The notes under the pieces: generated by a model
Databases searched by the model: none
Told to the model about the DNA's origin: nothing
The model's input: the letters and a program-made list of their open reading frames with translations, nothing else
Position numbers and translations under genes: made by a program
Source: Isoetes taiwanensis
Lineage: Eukaryota; Streptophyta; Lycopodiopsida; Isoetales; Isoetaceae
Length of the DNA: 64,000 nt
Reading direction: 5' to 3'
Assembly (NCBI GenBank): GCA_021234155.1
Contig: JAJEKV010000017.1
Coordinates: 6,576,992 to 6,640,991, forward strand
In this document: one piece after another, positions 25,358-37,390 of the stretch
Position numbering within the stretch: position 1 is the stretch's first letter
How the letters are laid out: every line of letters starts with the position of its first letter

Positions 25358-26335
25358 TTGGCCTTGATTGTTCATGGAAGTGATGCTGATGCCATTCAAA
25401 GCAAGAAAAGAAAGCGTCCTGTTGATTGGTCTGATAATGCAATTGGCACAATGCTTTCCTTGATGAAAGAATATAAAGTGCATAATAATGGAAACATTAA
25501 TCTGTCTGCCAGTCAGTGGAGAGAGATCATGATAAAACTTCGACATTCAGTAGAGGGCTTAGAAGATTTAAGGCAGTTGAGAAACAAATGGGATAAATTG
25601 CGATTAAATTTAGGGATGAAAAAGAAGCGAGCGAAAAGGACCGGAGCAGAACCTTCGAAGCTGGCCATGGTTTGAAGTCATGGAAGATTTAAAGCGGGAT
25701 GACTAATTAGAGAGACATACCCGGTGGTGGAGATGATGGATCTTTTGGTCCCGAGGCATTTCAAGAAGCTGATATGTTCACAAATGAATTTATGTCTCAA
25801 GCATTCTATGAGACAATTGGCACTGAAGCTTCATTTGTTGAAGAGGAATTTGTGAATGTTGAGAATGTGAATGTTAAGAACAATGGAGGTGTTCCTGCCA
25901 AATCCATACAAATCCAATTGGCAATGGCAAAAAGATACTTATAGTGCTCAGAAAGAAAATGGTGGGAAAGAGACTCCAAGTGGCTGCAATATTTCTGATA
26001 CAAGCCCAAGATCTGCTGCTTGCAATAAACCAGGAGTTTATGGGAAGCCAACAACCAAAAGAAGATCTCGAGTTCATGTAGATGAAGATATTGCAGCGAG
26101 CATATCTAAAATGGCAAAATGATTTGGGGAAAATGAAGCAAGGAAATTGAGTTCATGAGGGAGGATTGCGTGAAGAAGGCGAGAATTGATCAAGGAATTA
26201 GAGACAATGAGATCAGCTAATGACTTGAAAATTCTTGAATCAATGGCCACCATGACACAAAGCATTTGTCGATGACAAAAAGATACCCTCCCGGAGAGAT
26301 TGCCAAGCTTGCTTCATCGAAATCAAATTCCTAAA
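25358..26335 (+). pseudogene. Myb/SANT-like (trihelix) DNA-binding protein of E2
   Basis: The N-terminal 90 residues hold the SANT-like helices: VDWSDNAIGTMLSLM, NLSASQWREIMIKL, DLRQLRNKWDKL. Frameshifts near 25620-25720 and 25930 split the conserved acidic block (GGDDGSFGPEAFQEADMF...YETIGTEASF) and the SPRSAACNKPGVYGKPT box, followed by the basic RRSRVHVDEDIAASISKMAK. The tail has ESMATMTQSIC and ...EIAKL. The family normally supplies terminus-binding and nuclear import for the transposase. Block order and spacing match E1 (16010-16985), so selection once acted on the full protein. The shifts make this copy formally broken. Confidence 0.7.
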
Positions 26336-26714
26336 TTGAGGTAGTTCGATGTTTTTCACCTATCAATTGTATACTCTGTTTTTCTGTTATTCTGTAATAC
26401 TCTGCTACAGTAATTCTGTTATTTTGAGATTCTGAGTTGCTGTTACATATTGTCTCATGTGATGTAATGGGTAGGTCATTTTCAATTCTCTATGAATTTT
26501 TCTATTTGCAAACTGAAAGTCGCCCCGACATAACTTGATGCGCCCCATTAGTTCAAATCCAATAACATGCTTGTTATTGGTCCGGTAAAATCATATAATT
26601 CCAATATATGATTTGGACCATTATAGATTCTGGACCAATGTACCATCGGCCCGACACATAAATGCTCCACAGTATATTGTGCCCACATTATTTCTTCCTT
26701 TTTCTATTGAGGAG

Positions 26715-27077
26715 ATGGCGAGGGTGAAAGTAGTAGTGAGGGAGCGCTTCAAATTCCGCCGTTTGCCATCTCCATCTTCTTCAAGCTCCTCAAGCTCTGC
26801 AGCCATGTCTGTCGGTAGTGCTCACTCTGCATGCACAGTCGAGGAGAATGAGGTTTCCATTCTTCAAACAAGGAAGATCCACAATTCCATTACTGCACAA
26901 GCTTTTGTGCAGTATCTGGATATGGGGACGGTCAGAATCGAGGAGGAGTTGTTCCACTGGGTTATGCATGCACCTGTGCGACAAAAGGTGCATGTGGAGT
27001 TCACATTTGTCAAGGTTACTGGTCAGTGGGTGCTCATGGAGATCAGAACTCCGACAAACAGTTGTGTAGCTTGTTGA
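26715..27077 (+). CDS. Third ORF of element E2, intact 120-aa protein
   Basis: The ATG at 26715 begins MARVKVVVRERFKFRRL, a basic N-terminus, followed by a run of Ser, then a body of about 80 residues ending ...GQWVLMEIRTPTNSCVAC. An upstream in-frame ATG at 26613 and a downstream ATG at 26805 are alternative starts. The 26715 ATG is preferred because the basic N-terminus follows directly. The last 50 residues align with the E1 third ORF (conserved MG, W, H-E, VK, W-L, EIR-PT, C-C). The final two Cys could bind metal, but this is a guess. No known domain is recognised. It sits downstream of the SANT-like gene on the same strand, converging with the transposase, which suggests an accessory transposition or regulatory factor. 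Confidence 0.6.
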   Translation: MARVKVVVRERFKFRRLPSPSSSSSSSSAAMSVGSAHSACTVEENEVSILQTRKIHNSITAQAFVQYLDMGTVRIEEELFHWVMHAPVRQKVHVEFTFVKVTGQWVLMEIRTPTNSCVAC

Positions 27078-28239
27078 AGAGGCCCTGCTATGTTTTATTT
27101 TTGTTGCTGGCGACTGTAAACCCCTGCCGAGGAAGATGATCCTTCTTATTTTGTTTTTTTTTTGTACGTATGTTCTTTTAAGATGATATAGCTCGGATTC
27201 TCTCTACTCTCGGCTAAAAATATCCTCTAATATAACCTCCCTCTAATATCTTGGCTTTCTTCACTCTGCTTGTAATCCTGTGCTTTTTTGGTAGCACAAC
27301 TTTTGTATATTAAGGCACTTACATAAATGAAAGTTATTTATGTACAATGTTGTACTGGTTCTTAGTTTTATTTTTCGTACTACTGAGTTGTTTCTGTTTT
27401 TTGTTCACAGATTGTCTTGCAAGTCATTGTCTTGCACTCTTTTAACGGTTTGACAGGGATGCTTGAGTTTCAGCAATGTTGCTTTACATTTGTAACAGAA
27501 AAGCAAGTAACAGAAAAGCAAATGTTACTTTAGATTTGATAATCAAGTTTCTGTAAATGCAAGAAACAGAAACTGTACTTTTGAGTCCATTTAGTAAAAA
27601 GTTCACTATTTGTGAAATTATTTGTGCACAGATTTAAGTTTGTAGTAGTGTTATTAACAAGGATCTTTAAGTTTGTAGCAATGTTTTTTTTATATTGAAG
27701 GCAAGTTTGTAGCAATGTTACTGCAAGGTTTGTAACAGAAAAGCAAGTTAAAAAAAAAAAGTATGTTACTTTAGGCTAGTTAATCACGTTTCTGTAATAC
27801 CAAGTACATTTCAATACACATTTCAATACATATTTCAATGCCACAATGCACATTGCAGAATTCACAATTCACAATTCACTAAACACAATTCACAAGACAC
27901 AATATGTCCAACTCAATGGTATCTGAACATAACATGGAAATAGAACTCTACGTAGACATAACTGTTTCACATAACTGTTCACAAACAATCATCACATAAC
28001 TCAATGGTATCTGAACATAACATGGACATAGAACTCTACATAGACATAACTGTTTCACATAACAGTTCACAAACATAACAGTTCACAAACAAAGTAATGT
28101 GTGTTTAAGTTTGCATCATTTGCTGAATAGAGCAATTAATGTCCTGCTGTTACACAGCAGAAAGTGAGAACCAAAAAAACTTAGAATTATGTACCAAGAA
28201 TTATGTACCAAAACTTATGTACCAAGAATTTAGCAGCAC
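27078..28239. other. AT-rich spacer with internal direct repeats
   Basis: Non-coding sequence between the converging third ORF and transposase genes of E2. A segment around 27490-27560 (GTAACAGAAAAGCAA...GTTACTTTAG...TTTCTGTAA) recurs at about 27728-27800. An 88-bp tandem repeat begins at 27911. Confidence 0.6.
27911..28095. repeat. 88-bp tandem repeat, about two copies
   Basis: Units beginning ACTCAATGGTATCTGAAC start at 27911 and 27999, with a partial AACAGTTCACAAACAT repeat at the end. Only a few substitutions separate the copies. Confidence 0.85.
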
Positions 28240-29599
28240 TCAATCTCCATTTACTTGTTCCAAATTCTGGAATATGACATGTCGAATTTGATCCTCTTCT
28301 TTCTTCATCCTTCTGTTCATTACCTCAGTCTCATAATATTCAACTTCAGGAATATCAGGTTGCAATGGCAAGTAATCCAGTTGAAGATCTTGCATGATAC
28401 AAAAATTCCACAAGACACAAGTAGCATGGATTATTTTGGCTGCTCTACCAACATGGATAGGCAATGCCTTCAAAATTCTGAACTTTTCCTTAATGATACC
28501 AAAACCATTTTCTACACACACTCTACCTCTACATATCCTTTTATTAAATCTGCCATAGGCTCCCTTTCCATCAGGGAAAACTTTAATCAGAAATCTTCGA
28601 GAGGGATATGTTGAATCCCCAAGCAGCATTTGTGGAATTGTAACAACCACCTCCTGATCAGTCATTTCACCCTGACTAATCCTTTTACCTGTCATCTGAA
28701 CAGTAGGCTCTTGCATAATCTGTTTGGCTGCCAACCTCTTGTATATCAGACTTTTCTTGAACTGATTAGCATCATGCACAGAACCAGTCCTATTTACACA
28801 AACATTAATAAAGAGTCTTTGGTGAGTAACCACACCTTGCATAAGGCAGGAATGTCTTTTGTGCCTGGAATAATAGTCATCCCCCTTGTCTTTGCTCCAT
28901 GGTTTTTTGTACAAATATACATGAGATCCATCAACTGCTCCAAATATATTTGGTATACCTGTTGCATCTTCAAAATCTTTGTTTATGTCCAACAATCTTT
29001 GGCATGTTGGTAAAGCAATGAACCTCTTATAAGGCATAGTCTTGGATGCCAAAACAAGAGTTATTTTTTTCATGTATTTCTGCACAGTAGCTTTACCTAC
29101 ATAAAATCTTTGACCTACATGCAAGGGTTTCTCACCATGTGCTAAGAAATAAAGCACCATGGCCACTTTGCTTTCACAGGATCAGCAGCCCGGGTCTGAC
29201 CTTCATTCAAGGTCTGATTAAGTAAGGCACAATTAGGCCAACTAAATTTTCAAATGCAGCCCTCTTCATCCGATAGAACTGGTGCCACATATCATCCTCA
29301 AAAGAGGGGAGGCAATTCCAAGCGTGATTATCAATGTTGTCCCACTGTGTTGTCTGCCTTGGACATACCCAAAATCTTCGGGGAGGCTTCCTTAATCTCG
29401 AACAAGCTGCTAGGAAGAGTGTGGATGCTGCACACATGTAATTAATGTTATCTTCTACATCTGCATTCTGCTCTGAAATGTCCATTGACCCATCTCGTTC
29501 GTTTTCTTGTATCAGATGTAAACAGTAGCTTTGGAAAGCCAAGCCAAGTTGAATAGCCCTCAAAAGCATGGCAATCATGCCCAAAATGACCGGATCCAT
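28240..29599 (-). pseudogene. HARBI1-type DDE transposase of E2, near-complete
   Basis: The chosen start ATG at 29599 gives MDPVILGMIAML, shared with E1. The N-terminal part runs through TTQWDNIDNHAWNC to AAFENLVGLIVPYL. Two small frame changes at about 29167-29215 then separate it from a 308-residue open frame with the catalytic domain. The DDE residues are visible: Asp in GAVDGSH, Asp in GSVHDANQF, and Glu in CVENGFGIIKEKFRIL. The HKRHSCLMQGVVTH and IIHATCVLWNFCIM blocks are also present. The family cuts at TIRs in the nucleus with help from the SANT-like partner. The length (about 450 aa if joined) is normal. Except for the junction at 29.2 kb the gene looks functional, so a sequencing error there would change the call. 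Confidence 0.85.
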
Positions 29600-29909
29600 C
29601 AAATAATGCCAATCCCGGCCTAGAAATCTGATTTTGGAGTTGAGATTGAAGAATAATGGCTGCTGGACACAAAATATGGGACAACAGAAACTGGAAAACA
29701 ATGATGTGGGATATTTCGGTGTTGGTACTCATCGGGGGAGGCGAATCTCTTGCTGGTGGATAATGCGAGCTTGGAGCTGGCGCCAAGGAAGGGGCGGGAA
29801 GAAAAATCCCGGTGGATTCCCTCCCTTTCCGGTAGATCTCCCTCCTAACGGGCCAGTTAGAGGACGAGAGACATTTGTCTCTCGTCCATCTCTCAAGGCA
29901 TACGGTATA

Positions 29910-29947
29910 TTTTTTATCTCTCGTCGTATACGACGAGAGATAAAAAA
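29910..29947. repeat. 38-bp perfect palindrome inside the E2 right terminus
   Basis: The arms TTTTTTATCTCTCGTCGTA and the complement meet at GTA|TAC (centre 29928/29929). All 19 positions pair. Imperfect versions occur at the same place in NA1 (about 21873-21925) and NA2 (23657-23692). Confidence 0.9.
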
Positions 29948-29971
29948 AATTCGTGCATGTGGCTAACACAA

Positions 29972-30259
<288 letters not shown>

Positions 30260-30409
30260 GGCACGTGGGTGGCCCAAACGAAAAGGAGGCTGAGGGTTCC
30301 CCGGGAGGGGCCGAAGTTCCCACGAGGGCCCTTTTCTAGTTATTATATAAGAAGATCATATCCTTTGACATAAATTGCCATGTCTTTCTACACATTTTCA
30401 AATTCATGT

Positions 30410-31012
30410 TGTTTGGGGTCCGGGCTCTGGATCGCTCGAGGGATGCATCTGTGGAGATCCTTGAAGTCCGTGAGGGCAAATCCCGAGACACTCTTGTCAC
30501 GCGGGATTTTTGCTAATGAGGAAAGAACAAGAAAAACTTCGATAAAACAAGCAATTGCAATACACAATGAAACACACAAGACACTTGTGGAGAACACGGC
30601 AATCCATTGATCAAAACAAGTGTACAATGAAGGCTCAAAAAAGAGCACAACAACAGCGACCAAAGATGTCCGCTCCAGAGTGACACAAAGAACACTATGA
30701 ACCCTTTTTTGAAGGAGCAAAAATGCTACAATATATAGGAACACCGGAGTGGCCCTACGGGCCTGAATCGATCCTCATCATGACAACGCGTGCTCCACTA
30801 CTTGGGCACTCGAGCAGGGAACAGAAGCCGTAAGCCCGTGCTAACAGACAAGTAGTGGCCCGGTGGGTCCTACCTTTGGGGGCGCTTGGAGGAGCTTTGA
30901 CCCACGCGGGGCCTTCTTTGTGGATCCCTCTTCTTGGACACCGTGGCGGTGGGGCCCCCTCGCCCTCATGCAAACAAGTATAGACTGTGGTTCCGCCAGC
31001 ACGGGGCTAACA
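30410..31012 (-). mobile_element. LTR (3' LTR of a minus-strand retroelement)
   Basis: On the minus strand the sequence GGTAGGGGGGAG (polypurine tract, 31013-31024) is followed by TGTTAGCCCC..., and about 600 bp later the LTR ends ...CCCCAAACA. The TGTT/AACA termini and the adjoining polypurine tract define a 3' LTR. A TATATA promoter motif on the minus strand lies at about 30733-30738. No second copy of this LTR was found in the window. Superfamily is not settled. Confidence 0.6.
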
Positions 31013-31029
31013 CTCCCCCCTACCAAACT

Positions 31030-34000
31030 ACACTTATTGGCTAGAAAAGGGGCATGAATTCGGGTGGGAATCCTCGCTCATCTTTCTCGATCTTGAATAT
31101 AGAGATGAGGGAGGCTCACCATCTGTATTCAATCGGAGTGTTGTTCGTCTCTTTTCCAGATTTGCTTGAGTCCACGGATGCCAAACATTGGCTGCTCCTA
31201 TGAGAAAGCCTTGAGAAATCATGTTCTCCGGCGTGGCGTGGATCTCTCGATGGAAGATTTGTGATCTCCATGTATAAGACAAGGTCCAACCCGAACTTTC
31301 CAAAGATTTGCATTGGGGTTACAAAATGGATCCGCACTTGCGTTCTTGATACCGGAGTATGGTCATGAGTCTTTGCCGCATGCACTTGCCAGAAATCTGG
31401 ATGGATCACTGGAAGTTTTGGCCTTGGCAAGGAAGGTTACAAGACCGGAAATTGCATGCAGGCGATCTTCCACGAACACGCATTGGGCATGTATATATCC
31501 AGGTTGTTGGTGTTGTCCAAAGTCTCATCCTCACGCCATTTTGCGTCTGGGATGAAGCGTGGGTCCCAACGATTTATCCGCCGCAATTGCTTGGTGGGTG
31601 TCCAATCTGCATGTTCTTTGACTTACATCGAGTCCGAATTCTTGTCTCCATCTTTGGGAATTGACCTTGATCGAGGTGGGCATCCAAAGCTTGCTAGTGG
31701 ACTTCGGTTGTTTGGGGGTTAAGTGCGGTCATCCTACATGATCCGTTCTTGGAATTCCAATAATATCTTCTCGTAGCTGTTTGGTAACCGTCTCCCATGC
31801 CTTTGGAATGTACATGTGTTTGCATGCTGTCTACAGGGTCCCACTCATCGGGGAGGACGCTCATTTTCAGCTCCGTGGTGCATCGTGTAAGGAAGCATAA
31901 TGTTGTAAGAACAACGTGCAAGGTCAAGTTCTTGTTGAGTTGTACAGTTAATGCGAAGGAGCGTGCCAAGTTCAGCCTAGCCATAGCTCCACTTCTTTAC
32001 GTAGAAGAGGCATGTATTACGAGGAGTCACGTTTGCAGAAATTTTGTATCTTGGAGGTACTTGTTCTTCTTGGTCAAAAGAACCGCTGGCGTGTATCTCC
32101 TTTAAAGTTCTCGGTCGTTTATCCGGATGAGCCCGAGTAACATGTGCCGGTAGAAGTCCGCATGACATAAGCCGGGGGCTATGGTTCGAGAGCGGAAATG
32201 GTCGAGATCCGCAACCCTGTAGGATATCAAAATTTGACGAGCACAAAGTGTGCCTCGTTCGCGGACGAACATCAAGGGCCAATTTCGTTCGATATCATTT
32301 CTGATCGGGGACTTGTGGTATCACCCTTGTTTCTCGGCGAATAAAAAGAAAAAGTGTTTTTCCTTGCTTGCACATAGTCATGGTAACTCGGCTGGTTTCG
32401 GATAGTCTGGGAATAAAGTGAAGCAAAAGTGATAGGTTTGTTCTCGGTGTTTCTTCTCGCATCATCTCTGGGCCCGCCGCATCCATCGGAAGCGTATCTT
32501 GTAATCTGCAATGATATCTTGTTGCCTCTGAGACCGGGTCCGCAGCCCAAGTGACTTTGCGTGTGAGTTGTCTCGATTTGTCCGGAGAAGTTGGGAATCG
32601 TGAGGGAGCTTGAAGTGGAGTGGCTTGCAAGTCCATTTTGAGTGCGCCTATTTCAAGAGCATCCGCAGCCGCGGTGTTGCCGTGAGCTGGTCTAACTTGC
32701 CTTGGAGAGATGCGATGTGAGCATCCTTATTCCTGCAAAGGTGGTGTCGAAAGTCGTGACCTTGGACTCAAGTATCAAGTTGGTCGCGAAGTGTTGCCGC
32801 TGGTCGAGTAGCATTATTCGCGATCACCAGTTGATTGTTGTAGCGTGTCTCAAGATCAGTGTACTTGGTGTCGCTTTTGTTGGAGGGACTCCTTGAGTTC
32901 CTTGACAATTTCTTTGGGATTGATGAAGGGTTTCTCGATGGATCATGAATTGATTGTGCAAAGGCTTCTTCTCCGGCCTCACATCAGCCAAATCGATCTT
33001 GATGTTGTGACCCGGCTTGGAGTTGGTCCACGGACTCGTGTCGTCGTGCCCGGGTGGCTGCTATGAAGTTCCGTGATGATCACGGAGGTCATCAAGGCAA
33101 ACCGAGGAGAGCTTCTTTGTAGGTATCCACGGTGTGAGGAGGTGGATGGGATGGCTTTGGTCCTGTCACCCTTGTTTATAGATCCTTGGTCATTGTTGTG
33201 AGTGTCCTTGTGAGTACCGTGAGATCAATGGGAGTTTTGTTGTCTTCCGCTTTGTTGTTTTCTTTTGTTCTTTGTTGAGTAGGAGGTGGAGGCGGTGGTT
33301 GTGAAATATTTAAATGTCTCGAGTTAGTTGGTGAGATTGATGGTGCCGAGAAGGAGGAGAGTTTGGTTGAAGACCTTTCAAAGCATCAATAAGGTCGGGA
33401 TGTTGGCTTGGTGGAGAAGGGGGCATGATGGGCTGTGGGGTCCGATGATTAATGAAAGCCTCGAAGTGGGCTCCCATGGGGCATTCCGAGGAAGAGTTAG
33501 GATTTTTCTCGAAGTCCGGGTCAAGTTCTGTTGAAATCTCCGATACGTGAGTTGAGTCCAATTGATTGTTTCAGTGGTGTTGGTGAGGATATATCTGGAT
33601 GGTAGAAAACATCGTTAATAGAGGTATTCTTCATGGAGTAACCTAAAAATTTCCTCCAAAGAAACTTGGTAAAGGCATCATGTTGCTTTGGAAAGGTGGA
33701 CAAAACTTGGTTTGTGCAAACATTATAAGGAATAGAGCAGAATTTGGAAATATCATATTTACCAACGCCAAGGTAAGACAAGGCATTGGGCGGATTGGGT
33801 AGAGAAAAGGCAAGAGGCTATGGTTTGAGGGTTTAGGAGTATAGGGTTTCCATCGACTTGGGAGGCATATCCATCTTACGCCTTCACGGGTTAGCCACAA
33901 ATTGCTGTAATTTGTTCTTGTTGGGAGCCGGAGTTCTGTTGCGAGAAAATGAAACAATCAGGAACTCACCAGGAGGTTATAGGTGATGCCAGATGTGGGA

Positions 34001-34110
34001 GCTGGTGCAGATGAAGAAACGAACTTGATATTTTCGAATTGCTGGATCCATTGGTGCGTCAAGGCGTTGAGGTTGAGTTCTTGGAGGTAGAAGCCATCTT
34101 GAAGGTCGAG
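31030..34110 (-). pseudogene. Unidentified 3 kb minus-strand coding-like block
   Basis: Overlapping minus-strand open stretches (33521-33957, 33310-33561, 32295-32636, 31977-32282, 31694-31984, 31034-31430) read as consecutive pieces of one protein broken by small shifts. Recognisable textures are a possible start with a GTGAGT...CAG intron near 33925-33985, ...GVGKYDISKFCSIPYN..., a Pro-rich section with PPPPPP at about 33280, ...LHFIPRLSETSRVTM..., and ...MQIFGKFGLDLVLYMEI... near the end. It ends next to the polypurine tract and LTR at 31.0 kb. It may be an extra ORF of an LTR element or a captured gene. No domain is recognised and no function is assigned. Confidence 0.4.
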
Positions 34111-34185
34111 GTCACGAGTAAAAGTCGGAAGGGACGGAGTGGAGTATGAGTGAAAAGTGAGGAGTGGAAGTGACGGTTGGGGGTG

Positions 34186-34210
34186 TTTTTTTTTTTTTTT
34201 TTTTTTTTTT
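34186..34210 (-). repeat. 25-nt poly(T), poly(A) on the minus strand
   Basis: A pure T run of 25. It lies between the integrase end (34793) and the unidentified coding block and may mark an old retroposed junction or be simple-sequence DNA. Confidence 0.8.
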
Positions 34211-34792
34211 GAAGAGTCGTGGGAGACACGCGTGTCGAAAGATCGTGACGATTGAGAATCTCAAGAGACAGCCTTCAGACCAAGATGCGTGAGAGTTCCT
34301 GGCGGGAGAATAAAACTTTAATGGCGGACGGTATTAACTGCTGGCAGTTGTCAGAATATTAAAAAAGAGGAGTCTAAAAAAGTGTGCAGGTACAAAAATA
34401 TCAGTGGGGAATGATTACGGAATATCTGTGAGGTGACCTTTCGTGAAACTAAATTTTGCTAGGGTTGGTATTCGCCTATAAATTGGAAGTTGGGTTCGCC
34501 GAGAAGAACCAAAATTCGTGAAGATGGAGAACTCGATACTTGGCCGGTCGGTGAGCTTCCGCCGTTGGATTACATGCAAGATGGACGGCGCCGATCTGTG
34601 GCGTCGTGGAATCGCCGGATCCCTATGGATCCTTGGTTGGAGGCAATCGGCCGTCAACCGAGATAAACTTCGATCGCCCGGGAGGTGATCGTTCACCGAG
34701 TGGTCGGGGCTGGGGCTCCGTGATCCTCCGAGTGGAGTGCCCCCAGTAAAGGGCTTAGTAGCAAAGCATGATAGGGTTTTCCCAATTTTTGT

Positions 34793-36080
34793 TTAGTTTA
34801 GGACTTTTTGGTTGAAAAATCCCACAATAATTGTAGCCTCGGGCAATTTTGTACATAATAGAAAAGTGTTTCTCATAAATGTGTACAAGTGGTATCTTGT
34901 TGTAAATTTTGTTCTTGAGCTAAGGATGCTTTGCTTAGGGTTTGAAATTTCTTGAGTCGAAATCCATTGACTAATGTAGGAAATGGAGTGCCATCCAATT
35001 CTTGTAATTGTAAAACTCCGAGGATGTGGTATCTCGGAAATTTTGTATGGTCCCAACCATCCCGAGCTTGAGTTTGCCGGGGATGTTGTTGATATCTCGA
35101 GTCGTAAAGAAGAACTAAGTCGCCAATTTGAAAAGTTTTGTTTTGATGTGTTTGTCATGCCATTGTTTTTGTAGTTGTTTGCCTTGTTGAAGTCTAAGAA
35201 AAGCATCTCTTGAAGTTCATCCGGTTGTTCCGGTTGATAAACTCGTTCTTGCAAAGCTGGCGATGGATTATGTTTACATTTGCTAACTGAAATTTGAGTG
35301 AGGGTAAAATGAACTCAAAGGCATAAGAGCCTCTTGGCCATACACAAGTCGAAAAGGTGTTTGACCCGGTTGCTATTTTGTATGTTGTATTGTAAGCCCA
35401 TAAAAGCGTGAGGTAACTTATCTTGCCAATCTTTTCTTGTAGGATCACAAATCTTCTTCAAAATGTGGATAAGCACCTTGTTTGTGCTTCAGCCAAAAGC
35501 CATTACCACGGGGATAGTAAAGGCGTGCTTTTTACGTGATGAATGCGCAGATAGTTAGTGAGTTCAGCAATAGTGTGATTGATGAAATGAACTCCACGAT
35601 CACTAACTAATTCTAAGGGACATCCAAACGGCGTGATGATGTTCTTGTAGAGAACCTTAGCCGTACTAGCGGCCGTGTTGTCGCAGAGCACACGCTTCAG
35701 CCCATTTGGTTGCATAGTCCGTGAAAACTAGAATGTAGCGTGCCCTAGTGTTGATTGCGGGTGGGTCCATGGGACCAACAAAATCCATACCCCATTTGGC
35801 AAAGGGGAGGCGTGGCTATTGGCGTGAGCGGCAGAGCGTCCACGGGCGTGGGTCTACCAAGCCTCGACAAACATCACCGCATGCGTGTGTATTTGTGAGC
35901 ATCTTTGGCGTGGGCGATAATACCCAGCAAGGAGGAGTTTCCTTCTTCGTGTTGTCTCCTGAAATGACCCGCGCCAAGTCCTTCGTGGGCTTGTTTGACT
36001 AGATCGAGGGACCGTGGAGGAAGAACACATCGCCGAGCACATTGTCTTTGCCACATTTATAGAGATGGCCAGCAACCATC
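34793..36080 (-). pseudogene. Ty3/gypsy integrase, decayed
   Basis: The zinc-binding N-terminal region (QAHEGLGAGHF-type, about 35880-36060) is followed by the catalytic core KWGMDFVGPMDPPAINTRAR (Asp in MDFVGP, about 35740-35830) and ELVSDRGVHFINHTI with the second Asp (about 35570-35620). The C-terminal part ...SSGWLGPYKISEI... ends at 34793. The enzyme joins retroelement cDNA to chromosomal DNA. Several indels break the frame, including one beside the third acidic residue. Only the first gypsy copy retains the integrase. Confidence 0.75.
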
Positions 36081-36113
36081 GTGATAATCTCGTGCCAGCG
36101 AAGGAATTGTTGT

Positions 36114-37390
36114 TTATCGCAGTTGTCTTTTCGAGAGAGGCGTGGGGTCACTTGATCGAGTGCGCCGCGGAGGAGAAAGCGTTGATAGTCGTGGGTACCA
36201 ATGAGGCGTGGCGGTGACCAGAAACAGTTGAGCATCCGGAAGGGCATCGTGAACTCGCCAGAAGGGATCATCCGTGTATGCGTGAAAGATAGTCGGGGAC
36301 CCGTGTGAGCGGCCCGCTTTGTGAATAATTTCAAAAGGGCAAACTCTTGCAATATCAATATCCATCGAGCAATTCCGCCCGTGGGGGTTTGGCTTATTGA
36401 TTAAATATAGAAGAGCTTGATGATCCACATAAAAGCGAATTTGACTACCAAGAAGATAGTGTCGAAAAGCGTTGTACACAAAAGATAAGGCCAAGGGCTT
36501 CCCTTTCGCGGGTCGAATAGTTGCGCCAGCCAGGATTGAGTTTTTCACGGGCGTATCCGATGGGCTTGTCGATTTGGTGCATACTCTTGAGCTAGAACAG
36601 CTCCAATCGCAAAGCCCTGAAACATCAACATGGACATGGAATGGTTTGTCCCATTGAGGTGGTACTAGCACGGGGCTTCGTGGAGCTTGACTTTGAGTTC
36701 TTTAAAAGCTTGATTTGCATCGATGTCCAAGTCCATGTGTATGGATTTCGGTCGGTTTGTGAATTGGATCGGCAATCGGTGCCAATTCTCGAAATAAAGG
36801 TGGCATAGAAGTTGACTTTGCCAAGAAAGGAACGCGGTGTCCTTGATGTTAGCAGTGGATATGCTCGATGACCACGGCTGATTTTGGTGGGTCCGTTGTA
36901 ATGCCGCGGTGTCGACTCACGACATGTCCTTAAATACACCGAGGTGACACGAAGGTGCACTTTTCGGATTGAGGCTAATTCCAGATTCATCACAGCGTTG
37001 AAAAACTAGTTCAAGTTTTACCAAATGGTCCATAACGTGGGTGTAAGTGGAGAAGTCATCCTGAAAGACTTGCGCAAAGGGATGAACTTGCATGTACTCT
37101 TTGAAAACAGCAAGCATAATGCGTTGAAATGTGGATGGTGAGTTTGACAATCCAAAAGGAACGACTTTGTAAGCAAAGGTACCCCATGGAGTAGTGAAGG
37201 TAGTCTTTAGTTGATCTTCTTCTCGAATGGATATTTGATTATAACCGAGAAGCCGTCCATGAAGGAGTACATCTCGGGCTGCTACATCTTCCAACACTTG
37301 ATCCGTGAAGGGGAGAGGGAAATGATCCCTTTCCGGGTTTGATTGAGTTTTCTATAATCCACACAAACGCCAATTTTTCCATTATGTTTG
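36114..37390 (-). pseudogene. Ty3/gypsy reverse transcriptase-RNase H, copy 1
   Basis: The RT part has GYNQISIREEDQLKTTFTTPW and VVPFGLSNSPSTFQ, and the catalytic box VFQDDFSTYT (about 37050-37080). The FxDDF form resembles Athila/Tat-type RT more than the YLDD of chromoviruses. RNase H follows with FHVHVDVSG, ...LSFVYNAFRHYLLGSQ and YVDHQALLYLINK. Frameshifts break the polyprotein repeatedly. Homologous to copy 2 at 40115-41324. Confidence 0.8.

Larger units (their letters stand above)
24685..29971. mobile_element. PIF/Harbinger-like element E2 with three genes
   Basis: The left end ATGCGTTAGCCACATG and the right end (inverted, TTGTGTTAGCCACATGC) share GTTAGCCACATG. Inside these termini are subterminal palindromes and a CCTAAC...GTTAGG motif (about 24797-24815; right side about 29825-29845). 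The genes are a SANT-like gene (+, 25358-26335), a third ORF (+, 26715-27077) and a HARBI1-type transposase (-, 28240-29599). It is about 5.3 kb long and flanked on both sides by GA tracts of the same strand polarity. It is better preserved than E1. Confidence 0.8.

Noticed and set aside
30330-30360. Helitron end at CTAGTTATTATATAAGAAG
   Set aside because: It resembles some Helitron starts and the site near 45700, but has no accompanying palindrome or partner end; too weak to list.
34415-34790. 3' LTR of the gypsy element directly after integrase
   Set aside because: A purine run (CTGGGGGCAC on the minus strand) is present, but no TG...CA borders or second copy could be found.
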